Shown: positions 6,875 through 14,867 of the stretch, one piece after another | Layout: every line of letters starts with the position of its first letter | Numbering within the stretch: position 1 is the stretch's first letter | Origin: Actinomycetota bacterium | Lineage (GTDB): Bacteria; Actinomycetota; Actinomycetes; Nanopelagicales; Nanopelagicaceae | Assembly: GCA_016870855.1 (NCBI GenBank) | Contig: VGAF01000019.1 | Span: 1 to 16,426, forward strand | Length of the DNA stretch: 16,426 nt | Reading direction: 5' to 3' | The notes under the pieces: generated by a model | Seen by the model: only the letters and a program-made list of their open reading frames with translations | Database searches by the model: none | Told to the model about the DNA's origin: nothing | Position numbers and translations under genes: made by a program

Positions 6875-7755
6875 CCACCGCTGGTGAAAAGTTCCACACC
6901 GCACTTAAGAGTGAATCTCCGCTACAAATCATTGGAACAATAAATGCAAACCATGCCCTTCTTGCTGAGCGAGCTGGGTATCGCGCCATCTATCTCTCTG
7001 GTGGTGGAGTCGCTGCGGGATCTTTAGGCGTACCTGATTTAGGAATTTCGACTTTAGAAGATGTACTTGTCGATGTTCGAAGAATTACTGCGGTTTGTGA
7101 CCTACCGCTCCTAGTAGATATTGATACTGGTTTCGGTCCATCAGCTTTCAACATCCAGAGAACTATTCGATCGCTAATTGATGCGGGAGCTGCGGCTGCT
7201 CATATGGAAGACCAGATCGGTGCGAAGCGATGTGGTCATCGCCCCAATAAAGAGGTTGTTTCAACTACAGAAATGGTCGATCGGATTAGAGCTGCGGTTA
7301 TTGCAAGAGGAAACGACCCCTTCTACTTAATCGCAAGAACTGATGCGGTAGCCGTTGAAGGATTGGAAGGTGCTATTACCCGCGCCAAGGCATATATCGA
7401 TGCTGGCGCCGATGCGATTTTTGCCGAAGCCATTAGAACCCTTGAGGATTACAAGCGCTTCACCGCTGAGATAAAAGTTCCGGTACTTGCAAACATAACT
7501 GAGTTTGGACTGACGCCACTTTTCACTTTAGATGAATTGAAAGGCGCTGGAATCTCTATGGCGCTCTATCCGTTGTCTGCTTTCCGCGCCATGAATAAGG
7601 CGGCCGAGCGCGTTTATGAAGTGATTCGCAAAGAGGGCACCCAAAAGTCGGTATTGGGCGAGATGCAGACTCGTGAAGAGCTCTATGACCGGATTAACTA
7701 TTACGAGTATGAGAAGTCGTTAGATAAATTCCAAGCTGAGAAGCGCGGGGAATGA
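6871..7755 (+). CDS. prpB: Methylisocitrate lyase
   Basis: PrpB splits 2-methylisocitrate into pyruvate and succinate, the last step of the methylcitrate cycle. The 294-residue protein belongs to the isocitrate lyase/PEP mutase superfamily. It has the family's KRCGH motif with catalytic C121, the metal-binding stretch LLVDIDTGFG, AAAHMEDQIGAKRCGHRPNK, IARTDA and ADAIFAEAI. Its length and the GVPDLGISTLEDV segment fit PrpB better than the longer isocitrate lyases; an oxaloacetate-hydrolase-like relative is less likely next to prpC and prpD. The GTG start overlaps the ribH stop by four bases. Only a weak ribosome site (AGGTTGAG) precedes it, so translational coupling or a leaderless internal start are the two likely modes of expression. 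Confidence 0.95.
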   Translation: MTTAGEKFHTALKSESPLQIIGTINANHALLAERAGYRAIYLSGGGVAAGSLGVPDLGISTLEDVLVDVRRITAVCDLPLLVDIDTGFGPSAFNIQRTIRSLIDAGAAAAHMEDQIGAKRCGHRPNKEVVSTTEMVDRIRAAVIARGNDPFYLIARTDAVAVEGLEGAITRAKAYIDAGADAIFAEAIRTLEDYKRFTAEIKVPVLANITEFGLTPLFTLDELKGAGISMALYPLSAFRAMNKAAERVYEVIRKEGTQKSVLGEMQTREELYDRINYYEYEKSLDKFQAEKRGE

Positions 7756-8879
7756 GCGAGTTCAAAGCTAAGAAGTCAGTAGCGCTCTCCGGCGTTCCCG
7801 CTGGAAATACCGCTCTATCTACGGTTGGTCAAAATGGAAACGAACTTCACTACCTTGGGTATGACATCAAGGATCTTGCTGAGAATTGCGAATTTGAAGA
7901 GGTTGCGTTTCTTATTCTCTATGGAAAGTTACCCAATAAGCTTGAGTTAGATTCCTATAAGAATAAGTTGAAGGCCCTTCGTAATCTTCCAGCCTCAATT
8001 CTTACGATTTTAGAGAACATCCCAAAGAGCGCCCATCCGATGGATGTGATTCGTACCGGAGTCTCTGCGCTTGGTTGCGAGATTCCAGAAGCTGATTCGC
8101 ATAGCGATGAGGCCGCTCTTGATGCAGCTAATCGCCTAATCGCATCGACGCCATCAATGCTTCTCTATTGGTACCACTTCTCCCAAAGCGGTAAGCGAAT
8201 ATCGTTAGAGACCAACACCGATAGCGTCGGAGAGCACTTTTTAACGCTGCTTCATGAGACGAAACCAGATTCTTCGTGGATAAAAGCGATGCACACTTCG
8301 TTGATTCTCTATGCCGAGCATGAATTTAATGCCTCCACATTTACAGCTCGGGTAATTGCTGGAACGGGATCGGATATGTATTCAAGTATTACTGGAGCGA
8401 TAGGCGCATTGCGTGGCCCAAAACATGGTGGTGCAAATGAGGTTGCCCTTGAGATTCAGGAGCGATATGCCACACCTGATCAAGCCGAAGCGGACATTCT
8501 TACGCGGCTCGAAAAGAGAGAAGTAATCATCGGTTTTGGCCATCCGGTCTATACGGTGGGTGATCCGCGTAACCCCATAATCAAGGGCGTAGCTAAGGAA
8601 CTTTCCGGTGGCCGCGGTATTTATGATATTGCAGAACGTATTGAGAGTGTGATGTGGGATAGAAAGAAAATGTTCCCAAACCTCGATTGGTTCTCAGCAG
8701 TTGCTTATAAAGAGATGAGAATTCCCACCTCCTTCTTCACTCCGATCTTTATCTTTGCTCGCCTTACCGGTTGGGCAGGTCACATAATTGAGCAGCGTCA
8801 TGACAACAGAATCATCCGCCCTCGTGCAAACTATGTCGGCCCAGAAAATAGAGCATTTGTGAAGCTGGAGGATCGCTAG
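7752..8879 (+). CDS. prpC: 2-methylcitrate synthase
   Basis: PrpC condenses propionyl-CoA with oxaloacetate to 2-methylcitrate. The 375-residue protein is a type I-like short citrate synthase with the complete catalytic triad: H225 in GALRGPKHGGANE, H264 in GFGHPVYTVGDPRNP and D312 in LDWFSAV. The C-terminal GHIIEQRHDNRIIRPRANYVGP contains substrate- and CoA-binding arginines. Sequence alone separates methylcitrate from citrate synthases poorly. The position between prpB and prpD, with ATGA overlap to prpB and no gap to prpD, is the main argument for the methylcitrate role. Some activity with acetyl-CoA is common in such enzymes. Confidence 0.93.
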   Translation: MSEFKAKKSVALSGVPAGNTALSTVGQNGNELHYLGYDIKDLAENCEFEEVAFLILYGKLPNKLELDSYKNKLKALRNLPASILTILENIPKSAHPMDVIRTGVSALGCEIPEADSHSDEAALDAANRLIASTPSMLLYWYHFSQSGKRISLETNTDSVGEHFLTLLHETKPDSSWIKAMHTSLILYAEHEFNASTFTARVIAGTGSDMYSSITGAIGALRGPKHGGANEVALEIQERYATPDQAEADILTRLEKREVIIGFGHPVYTVGDPRNPIIKGVAKELSGGRGIYDIAERIESVMWDRKKMFPNLDWFSAVAYKEMRIPTSFFTPIFIFARLTGWAGHIIEQRHDNRIIRPRANYVGPENRAFVKLEDR

Positions 8880-10337
8880 ATGTCATCGAATTTCACCAAG
8901 TCGGATCTACCTTTTGATCAAGAAATGGTTGATATCGTCGACTATGTTCTTAGCTACAAGATTGATTCCGACTTAGCGAAGAAGACAGCTTGGTATTGCT
9001 TCCTTGACACTATTGGGTGCGGATTAGAGTCACTCGAATATGATGCTTGCCGAAAGCTACTAGGGCCCGTTGTTCCGGGAGTAAGAATTGAAAATGGAGT
9101 TCGAGTTCCTGGAACAGATTATGAATTAGATCCGGTTGCTGGTGCTTTTAGTATCGGGGCTGCCATTAGATGGCTGGATTTTAATGACACCTGGTTGGCT
9201 GCTGAATGGGGCCACCCTTCCGATAATTTAGGTGGAATTCTTGCGGTAGCGGATTGGCTATCCCGAAACGCTGTGGCAAGCGGTGGAAAGCCGCTCATGA
9301 TGAGCGATGTCTTTAACGCGATGATTATGGCTCATGAGATCCAAGGATGTATCGCTCTTGAGAACTCCTTCAATAGAGTCGGCTTAGATCACGTAATCTT
9401 GGTCAAAGTCGCATCAACTGCAGTAGTTGGAAAGTTGCTTGGACTTACTCGCGAACAAATTTTGAATGCAGTCTCACTTGCCTGGGTAGATGGCCAATCA
9501 CTTCGCACTTATCGCCACTTTCCAAATGCTGGCTCGAGAAAATCTTGGGCCGCTGGAGATGCAACTTCACGTGCAGTCCGGCTTGCGCTAATTGCTAAGA
9601 CCGGCGAGATGGGATATCCATCAGTGCTCTCTGCAAAGACTTGGGGCTTTTACGATGTTTCCTTTAAAGGAAATAAGTTCAAGTTCCAACGCCCGTATGG
9701 CTCCTATGTGATGGAGAACGTGCTCTTTAAGATCTCATTCCCGGCCGAGTTCCACGCCCAGACAGCTGTTGAAGCAGCTTTGAAGATCTACCAAGAGATG
9801 GTTGCCCGCGGTAAGAGCGAGGCTGATATTGAACGGATTGAGATTAGAACGCACGAAGCATGCATCCGAATCATCGAAAAGAAAGGCCCGCTAAGAAATC
9901 CCGCAGATCGTGATCACACCATCCAATACATGGTTGCTATCCCGCTCATTTTTGGTCGTCTTACGGCGCGCGATTATGAGGATGACATCGCTGCTGATCC
10001 AAGAATCGATGCGCTTCGGGAGCGGATCTTCTGTGTTGAAGATCCCCAATTCACTAAGGATTACCACGACCCAGAAAAGCGCTCGATTGCAAATGCGGTC
10101 ACCGTCTACTTCAAAGATGGAAGTAAGGTCGATGAGATCGCAATTGAGTATCCGGTCGGCCATAAGCGCCGTAGGGAAGAGGGCATTCCACTTCTAATCG
10201 AGAAATATCGAACCAATCTCGCTCGAATCTTCGATAAAGTTCAACAAGAGAAGATTGCTGGATTGACCCTTGATTATGAGAAGTTAGCTAATACCCCGGT
10301 AAATGAACTTATGGAGTACTTCGTAAAGAAGAGTTAA
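8880..10337 (+). CDS. prpD: 2-methylcitrate dehydratase
   Basis: PrpD removes water from 2-methylcitrate to give 2-methyl-cis-aconitate. It belongs to the MmgE/PrpD family, which does not use an iron-sulfur cluster; rehydration to methylisocitrate is normally done by an aconitase encoded elsewhere. The 485-residue product shows family segments WYCFLDTIGCGLESLEY near the N-terminus, IRWLDFNDTWLAAEWGHPSDNLGGILAVADW, LSLAWVDGQSLRTYRH-like helices, RKSWAAGDATSRAVRLALIAKTGEMGYP, and KISFPAEFHAQTAVEAAL. The ATG follows the prpC stop directly and GGAGGA sits 7-12 bases upstream. The gene ends in a four-base tail-to-tail overlap with mmsA of the opposite strand. No prpE (propionyl-CoA synthetase) is present here, which fits an internal source of propionyl-CoA. 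Confidence 0.95.
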   Translation: MSSNFTKSDLPFDQEMVDIVDYVLSYKIDSDLAKKTAWYCFLDTIGCGLESLEYDACRKLLGPVVPGVRIENGVRVPGTDYELDPVAGAFSIGAAIRWLDFNDTWLAAEWGHPSDNLGGILAVADWLSRNAVASGGKPLMMSDVFNAMIMAHEIQGCIALENSFNRVGLDHVILVKVASTAVVGKLLGLTREQILNAVSLAWVDGQSLRTYRHFPNAGSRKSWAAGDATSRAVRLALIAKTGEMGYPSVLSAKTWGFYDVSFKGNKFKFQRPYGSYVMENVLFKISFPAEFHAQTAVEAALKIYQEMVARGKSEADIERIEIRTHEACIRIIEKKGPLRNPADRDHTIQYMVAIPLIFGRLTARDYEDDIAADPRIDALRERIFCVEDPQFTKDYHDPEKRSIANAVTVYFKDGSKVDEIAIEYPVGHKRRREEGIPLLIEKYRTNLARIFDKVQQEKIAGLTLDYEKLANTPVNELMEYFVKKS

Positions 10338-11830
10338 CGGTTCTGGGGGAAACCTAGGTTGATTCCACCATGGCTTGGATCAAGCCATCTGCTTGTGACG
10401 ACTTTTCCTCGAGTGAAGAAGTGGACTCCTTCAGTTCCATGGGCGTGAGTGTCACCAAAGAGGGAACTCTTCCAACCGCCAAATGAGTAGTACGCGGTTG
10501 GGACTGGGATCGGGACATTGATTCCAATCATTCCCACAGGCACTTCATTTTGGAATCGACGCGCTGCGCCACCATCGTTGGTGAATATCGCAGTCCCGTT
10601 TCCGTAGCGGTGAGAATTAATAAGCGCTAGCCCTTCGTCATAACTCTTCACTCGCACAACTGAGAGAACTGGGCCAAAGATTTCATCGGTGTAGATGGAC
10701 ATCTCGTTAGTGACGTGATCAAAGAGCGTTGGACCTAACCAGAATCCATTTGCAGCTCCATCAACCTTCGGATTGCGGCCATCGACTACAAGTTTTGCGC
10801 CCTCACGCTCACCCGCATCCACATAAGATGAAACTTTGTCGCGATGTACTGAGGTAACAAGAGGACCCATATCTGCGCCAGCGCTTCCATCGCCAGTTCG
10901 CAATTTGGTCATTCGCTCTGCGATCTTCTTTACTAATTCATCAGCAATTGGCTCGACTGCAACTAGCGCAGAAATCGCCATGCAACGTTCACCGGCAGAA
11001 CCAAATCCAGCATTGACAGCAGCATCAGCAGCAAGATCAAGGTCGGCATCAGGAAGAACCAACATATGGTTCTTTGCTCCGCCAAGTGCTTGGACTCTCT
11101 TTCCAGCCTTCGTGCCATTCTCATATATGTACTGGGCAATCGGGGTAGAGCCGACGAAAGAAACGGATGCGACATCAGGGTGCTCCAAGATGCGATCTAC
11201 AGAGACTTTATCGCCATGAACCACATTAAATACGCCATCTGGAAGTCCTGCTTCCTTCCAATGCGCCGCCATTAATAGCGATGGAGTTGGATCCTTCTCA
11301 CTCGGCTTGAGAATTACCGCATTGCCGGTTGCGATAGCTATTGGGAAGAACCACATCGGAACCATCGCTGGGAAATTAAATGGCGAAATGATCGCGGAAA
11401 CTCCAAGTGGTTGGCGGATTGAGTAGACATCAATTCCGGTGGATACGCCCTCGCTATATCCACCCTTTAGCAAATGGGGGATTCCGCAAGCAAACTCAAC
11501 AACTTCAAGGCCACGGGTAACTTCACCTAGCGCATCGGATAAGACTTTGCCATGCTCGAGAGTGATTGCTTTAGCTAACTCTTCCTTTTTGGCGTTAACA
11601 ATCTCTCGGAAAGCAAATAGAACTTGGGTGCGCTTTGCAAGAGAGGTGTTGCGCCATTCAACTGAAGCCTTCTTAGCTGCAGCCACCGCTTCATCGACAA
11701 CTTCCACCGTTGCGAAATCAACCTTTGCGCTTATCTCACCTGTTGCCGGATTAAATACATCACCACTTCGTTGGGCGCTTCCACTCCATGATGAACCATC
11801 GATGTAATGGGTTATTCGCTTTGAGCTCAA
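10334..11830 (-). CDS. mmsA: CoA-acylating methylmalonate-semialdehyde dehydrogenase
   Basis: The enzyme oxidises methylmalonate semialdehyde (or malonate semialdehyde) with NAD and CoA, releasing CO2 and giving propionyl-CoA or acetyl-CoA. The 498-residue protein is an ALDH6-type aldehyde dehydrogenase. It has SPFNFPAMVPMWFFPIAIATGN, the cofactor-binding KPSEKDPTPSL and FVGSTPIAQYIY, the catalytic C283 in GSAGERCMA, DEIFGPVLSV and the C-terminal GINVPIPVPTAYYSFGGWKSSLFGD. The usual ALDH general-base glutamate motif is replaced by LGGAKNH, as is normal for CoA-acylating members. The TTG start is 2 bases after the aminotransferase stop, behind AAGGA, so the two genes form an operon. Its product propionyl-CoA is the substrate of the convergent prpBCD genes. 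IolA is a naming alternative, but no inositol genes are present. Confidence 0.95.
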   Translation of the reverse strand: MSSKRITHYIDGSSWSGSAQRSGDVFNPATGEISAKVDFATVEVVDEAVAAAKKASVEWRNTSLAKRTQVLFAFREIVNAKKEELAKAITLEHGKVLSDALGEVTRGLEVVEFACGIPHLLKGGYSEGVSTGIDVYSIRQPLGVSAIISPFNFPAMVPMWFFPIAIATGNAVILKPSEKDPTPSLLMAAHWKEAGLPDGVFNVVHGDKVSVDRILEHPDVASVSFVGSTPIAQYIYENGTKAGKRVQALGGAKNHMLVLPDADLDLAADAAVNAGFGSAGERCMAISALVAVEPIADELVKKIAERMTKLRTGDGSAGADMGPLVTSVHRDKVSSYVDAGEREGAKLVVDGRNPKVDGAANGFWLGPTLFDHVTNEMSIYTDEIFGPVLSVVRVKSYDEGLALINSHRYGNGTAIFTNDGGAARRFQNEVPVGMIGINVPIPVPTAYYSFGGWKSSLFGDTHAHGTEGVHFFTRGKVVTSRWLDPSHGGINLGFPQNR

Positions 11831-11832
11831 GA

Positions 11833-13188
11833 TTAATCCTTACCCTCGTAGTACTTGGCGATACTAGTTAGCGCTTGATCAATGATCGCAATTCCTTCTT
11901 TGGCCTCAGCTTCGGTGATATTGCAGGGCGGAACTACATGCATACGGTTGAAGTTTGTAAATGGCATAAGACCGCGCTTCTTACATTCGGCAACTAACTC
12001 AGTCATCGCCGGGCTAGATCCACCATATGGAGCAAGCGGTGCTCGCGAGAGGCGATCAGTTACGAGATCCATCGCCCAGAAAACGCCTTGGCCACGCACT
12101 TCACCAATCAACTTATGTTTCTTCTGTAACTCCCGTAGCCCTGGACCGATGACTTTCTCACCAATTTGTGCGGCCTGCTCCACAATCTTCTCTTCCTTCA
12201 TTACATCGATTGTCGCAACAGCAGCAGCGCAGGCGAGTGGATGGCCGGAGTAAGTAAGTCCGCCTGGAAATACCCGATCGTTAAATGACTCAGATATTGG
12301 GGTAGAGATAACTACGCCACCAAGAGGGACGTAACCTGAGTTCACGCCTTTGGCAAAGACAATCAGATCTGGTTCCACCGATGAATGTTGATAGGCAAAC
12401 CACTTTCCAGTTCTTCCAAATCCAGCCATTACTTCATCGGCAATCCAGAGAATTCCGTACTTATCGCAGAGCGCTCGTACGCCTTCCAAGTAACCCTTTG
12501 GCGGTACCAAGACTCCAGCGGTACCGACTACAGATTCAATTAGTATCGCTCCGATTGTCTTTGCGCCTTCAAAAATAATCGTGTTCTCAAGATGCTCCAG
12601 CGCACGGGCGCACTCTTCTTCTTCGCTCTTTGCCCAGAACGCGCTCCGATAGAGATATGGGCCGAAGAAATGGACATGGCCATAGGCAAACTCATTTGGC
12701 CAACGACGTGGATCTCCGGTTGCCGAGATAGCTGCAGAGGTATTGCCGTGATAGGAACGATAGAAAGAGAGAACCTTATGGCGACCAGTAAAGAAGCGCG
12801 CCATTCGAATGGCATTCTCGACTCCATCTGCGCCACCATTGGTAAAGAAGACCTTTGCAAATTTCGAACCGGCGAGTTCAACGATTCTCTTTGCCGCCTC
12901 GCTTCGCACATCATTTGCAACCTGGGGCGCAACTGTTGCTAGTACATCGGCTTGGGCCTTGATTGCATCAATAACTTTAGGGTGCTGAAATCCGATATTT
13001 GTGAATACAAGTTGGCATGAGAAATCTAAATACTTCTTACCTTCAAAATCCCAGAAATATGAACCCTTGCCCCCGGCTACCGGGAGAGGTGAAATTTGTC
13101 CCTGTGCGGACCAGGAGTGAAAGACGTACTTTCTATCTAATTCAAATACCTCTTTACCGCGCTCTGGGTTGGGGAGAATCTCAGACAT
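11833..13188 (-). CDS. Class III (omega-amino acid type) aminotransferase
   Basis: This 451-residue PLP-dependent class III aminotransferase transfers an amino group from a terminal amine to pyruvate or another oxo acid. It contains YLDFSCQLVFTNIGFQHP, the phosphate-binding TNGGADGVENAIRMAR, YRSYHGNTSAA, the PLP-ring aspartate in IADEVMAGFGRTGKW, K280 in FAKGVNSGYVPLGG as the Schiff-base lysine, and a conserved VRGQGVFWAMDL arginine region. Its operon partner mmsA suggests a semialdehyde product, so beta-alanine or 3-aminoisobutyrate are the best guesses for the donor; taurine, GABA or putrescine cannot be excluded from sequence. The ATG at 13188 is preceded by TAGATT (13199-13194) and no Shine-Dalgarno site, suggesting its own leaderless promoter despite nnrD ending only 32 bases upstream. 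Confidence 0.88.
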   Translation of the reverse strand: MSEILPNPERGKEVFELDRKYVFHSWSAQGQISPLPVAGGKGSYFWDFEGKKYLDFSCQLVFTNIGFQHPKVIDAIKAQADVLATVAPQVANDVRSEAAKRIVELAGSKFAKVFFTNGGADGVENAIRMARFFTGRHKVLSFYRSYHGNTSAAISATGDPRRWPNEFAYGHVHFFGPYLYRSAFWAKSEEEECARALEHLENTIIFEGAKTIGAILIESVVGTAGVLVPPKGYLEGVRALCDKYGILWIADEVMAGFGRTGKWFAYQHSSVEPDLIVFAKGVNSGYVPLGGVVISTPISESFNDRVFPGGLTYSGHPLACAAAVATIDVMKEEKIVEQAAQIGEKVIGPGLRELQKKHKLIGEVRGQGVFWAMDLVTDRLSRAPLAPYGGSSPAMTELVAECKKRGLMPFTNFNRMHVVPPCNITEAEAKEGIAIIDQALTSIAKYYEGKD

Positions 13189-13193
13189 ATCGC

Positions 13194-13199
13194 AATCTA
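13194..13199 (-). promoter_or_regulatory. Probable -10 box of the aminotransferase-mmsA operon
   Basis: TAGATT on the minus strand ends 5 bases before the ATG. A TTGAGT at 13224-13219, 19 bases upstream, may serve as a weak -35. The spacing is one base tighter than ideal for a start on the ATG, so confidence is moderate. Confidence 0.38.
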
Positions 13200-13220
13200 A
13201 TCACTTGCCCCCGGGGTCAC

Positions 13221-13943
13221 TCAAACGTTACGGAGTTCTTCGAGGAGTTCTAGCGCTGTGACTGATGTGAACTTCTTCGCAGCCTGGCGCCCGGCTTTTG
13301 AATGTAAAGAAATTGCGCCACAGACGAGGTCAAATGCATTGCCCCCATCTTTAACGGCGGTTAAAAAAGAAGCAATAAGCCCAGCAAGAACATCCCCAGT
13401 TCCAGCGCTCGCTAGCTCTGGGCCGCCAATTCGATCTGTAAAACTGCGATTTGAATCAGCGACGATGGTTTCATTGCCTTTCAACACAACAATCACGCCA
13501 AACTTTGTAGCGATAGCTCTGGCAATTTCTTCACGGGAGCCATCGAATTTAACTCCGAGATACTTTAACTCGCCCTCATGTGGCGTGATCACCGTAACTG
13601 ATTTACGTTTCGTTAGCGTTTTGACTTTAGCGATGGCGGCTCCATCAAGAACTAACGGTAGATCGGGGATAGAGGCAAGAGTGCTTGCTCCCGGTCCCAC
13701 AACTAGCGAATCAACGCGCTCCTTTGTAAGGCTTGAAATTGGGACAACATCGGGAAATTCTGAGATTACCAGTGAAATCAAAGCAGAGTTGCTGCTTAAG
13801 AATTTAACATAACCTGCGTTACCGCGACGCGCTCCACCTACGGCGAGAATTGCTGCTCCCGGATATTTCTTAGAACCAGCACATACCGCTACAACACCGC
13901 GGGTGTACTTATTATCAACTGGAGAGAGTTTCCGACGCGACAT
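13221..13943 (-). CDS. nnrD: ADP-dependent (S)-NAD(P)H-hydrate dehydratase
   Basis: NnrD repairs damaged cofactor by dehydrating (S)-NADHX and (S)-NADPHX back to NADH and NADPH, using ADP in bacteria. The 240-residue protein has the ribokinase-like fold signatures: KYTRGVVAVCAGSKKYPGAA at the start, VVGPGAS, VITPHEGEL, VVLKGNETIVAD and the nucleotide and catalytic GTGDVLAGLIASFL motif. Only the C-terminal dehydratase domain is present; the YjeF N-terminal epimerase domain that is often fused to it is missing. I chose the ATG at 13943 because SRRKLSPVDNKYTRG fits the usual N-terminus. A TTG at 13955 is possible, and a longer reading up to 14069 would run deep into trhO. The chosen start overlaps the end of trhO by 29 bases, so translation is probably coupled. 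Near the short end of the family's length. Confidence 0.88.
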   Translation of the reverse strand: MSRRKLSPVDNKYTRGVVAVCAGSKKYPGAAILAVGGARRGNAGYVKFLSSNSALISLVISEFPDVVPISSLTKERVDSLVVGPGASTLASIPDLPLVLDGAAIAKVKTLTKRKSVTVITPHEGELKYLGVKFDGSREEIARAIATKFGVIVVLKGNETIVADSNRSFTDRIGGPELASAGTGDVLAGLIASFLTAVKDGGNAFDLVCGAISLHSKAGRQAAKKFTSVTALELLEELRNV

Positions 13944-14811
13944 GAGTGCACTCAAGATTCTGGGGTTCGGATAGGCACTTGCCGCAAAGTAAATAGAGTT
14001 GGTGGCAAGACTGATTTGCGCAATTCGTAAATGATTTTGTCGGTGAACCACATAAATCACATTCGCCAATCACCTTAGTTTCATCCGAGAAGTCAACGGT
14101 CATTCGACCATCAAAGGTATAGAGAGAGCCTTCCCAATAACCCTTATCGGCGAACCTCTCGCCATACCTAACGATTCCTCCGGCAATTTGGTAGACCTCT
14201 TCAAAGCCGCGTTTCTTCATAACGCTAGAGAGAATCTCGCAGCGGATTCCACCGGTGCAATATGTGACTATCGGCTTCTTCTTGAGGTAATCGAACTTTC
14301 CGCTATCAAGTTCGCTCAAAAAGCCCTTAGTTGTCTTCACATCTGGGACCACAGCATTTTTGAACTTTCCAACCTTCGCCTCATAAGAGTTTCGGCCATC
14401 AAAGAAGACAACCTCTTCACCCCGGGTATCTATCAATTCATGTACTTGTTCAGGGGTTAGATGTTTGCCACCATCAACAACGCCATCATTATCAACCTTA
14501 ATCTCATCCGCGACCCCAAAGGAGACGAGCTCATCGCGGACCTTTACGCTCAATCTTGGAAAGTCGTTCCCATTCCCATCCGACCACTTGAAATCAATCT
14601 TCTTAAATCCTGGGTATTGCTTAGTCTCTTTTACATATTTCTTAAGCGAACTCATATCTCCACCGAGCGTTCCATTAATTCCATGGCGCGAAATTAGGAT
14701 GCGGCCCTTTAAACCGAGCGAATCACAGAGAGTTGTCTGCCATAAGCGAAGCGCTTCTGGATCAGCCACCGGCGCAAAGCCGTAGTACAAGATGATTTTC
14801 TGTAACTTCAT
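13915..14811 (-). CDS. trhO: tRNA uridine(34) 5-hydroxylase, rhodanese family
   Basis: TrhO (YceA) hydroxylates uridine 34 of certain tRNAs to 5-hydroxyuridine with oxygen, the first step toward the 5-oxyacetic-acid or 5-methoxy wobble modifications. The 298-residue protein has the family's N-terminal acylphosphatase-like domain (about residues 1-95, with GRILISRHGINGTLGG). A rhodanese domain (about 115-225) carries the active-site loop around C185 in TYCTGGIRCE (second cysteine C191), followed by VYQIAGGIVRYGE. A C-terminal cysteine-rich tail has the pattern CDLCGSP...CANQSCHQLYLLCGKC, possibly metal-binding. The ATG at 14811 has a TATCAT box 6 bases upstream and no Shine-Dalgarno site, so the message is likely leaderless. 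It is the first gene of a two-gene unit with nnrD. Confidence 0.94.
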   Translation of the reverse strand: MKLQKIILYYGFAPVADPEALRLWQTTLCDSLGLKGRILISRHGINGTLGGDMSSLKKYVKETKQYPGFKKIDFKWSDGNGNDFPRLSVKVRDELVSFGVADEIKVDNDGVVDGGKHLTPEQVHELIDTRGEEVVFFDGRNSYEAKVGKFKNAVVPDVKTTKGFLSELDSGKFDYLKKKPIVTYCTGGIRCEILSSVMKKRGFEEVYQIAGGIVRYGERFADKGYWEGSLYTFDGRMTVDFSDETKVIGECDLCGSPTKSFTNCANQSCHQLYLLCGKCLSEPQNLECTHVASETLSS

Positions 14812-14817
14812 AGGGAA

Positions 14818-14823
14818 ATGATA
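14818..14823 (-). promoter_or_regulatory. Probable -10 box of trhO (leaderless start)
   Basis: TATCAT on the minus strand ends exactly 6 bases before the trhO ATG, which would put the transcript start on the A of the start codon. No clear -35 is seen. Confidence 0.5.
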
Positions 14824-14867
14824 GAACAGCCATAGGAATGGTAGTCCTTGCGTGAGATGATGGGCGG

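Noticed and set aside
10836..11807. Long plus-strand open frames opposite mmsA
   Set aside because: They lie antisense to a strongly conserved aldehyde dehydrogenase, have no credible start context, and look like ordinary codon-bias shadows.
11821..11830. 10-base palindrome TTGAGCTCAA covering the mmsA start codon
   Set aside because: It consists of the first codons of mmsA. No spacing or repeat suggests regulator binding.
13206..13220. CCCCGGGG-containing stretch between nnrD and the aminotransferase as a terminator
   Set aside because: It is a palindrome without a loop and no T-run follows on the minus strand, so no stable terminator hairpin is formed.
13258..13812. Plus-strand open frame of 184 codons opposite nnrD
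   Set aside because: It has no family features, and the opposite strand carries the clear NnrD motifs.
13944..14069. Extended nnrD starting with TTG at 14069
   Set aside because: The extra 42 residues overlap the conserved cysteine-rich end of trhO in another frame and do not resemble the family N-terminus.
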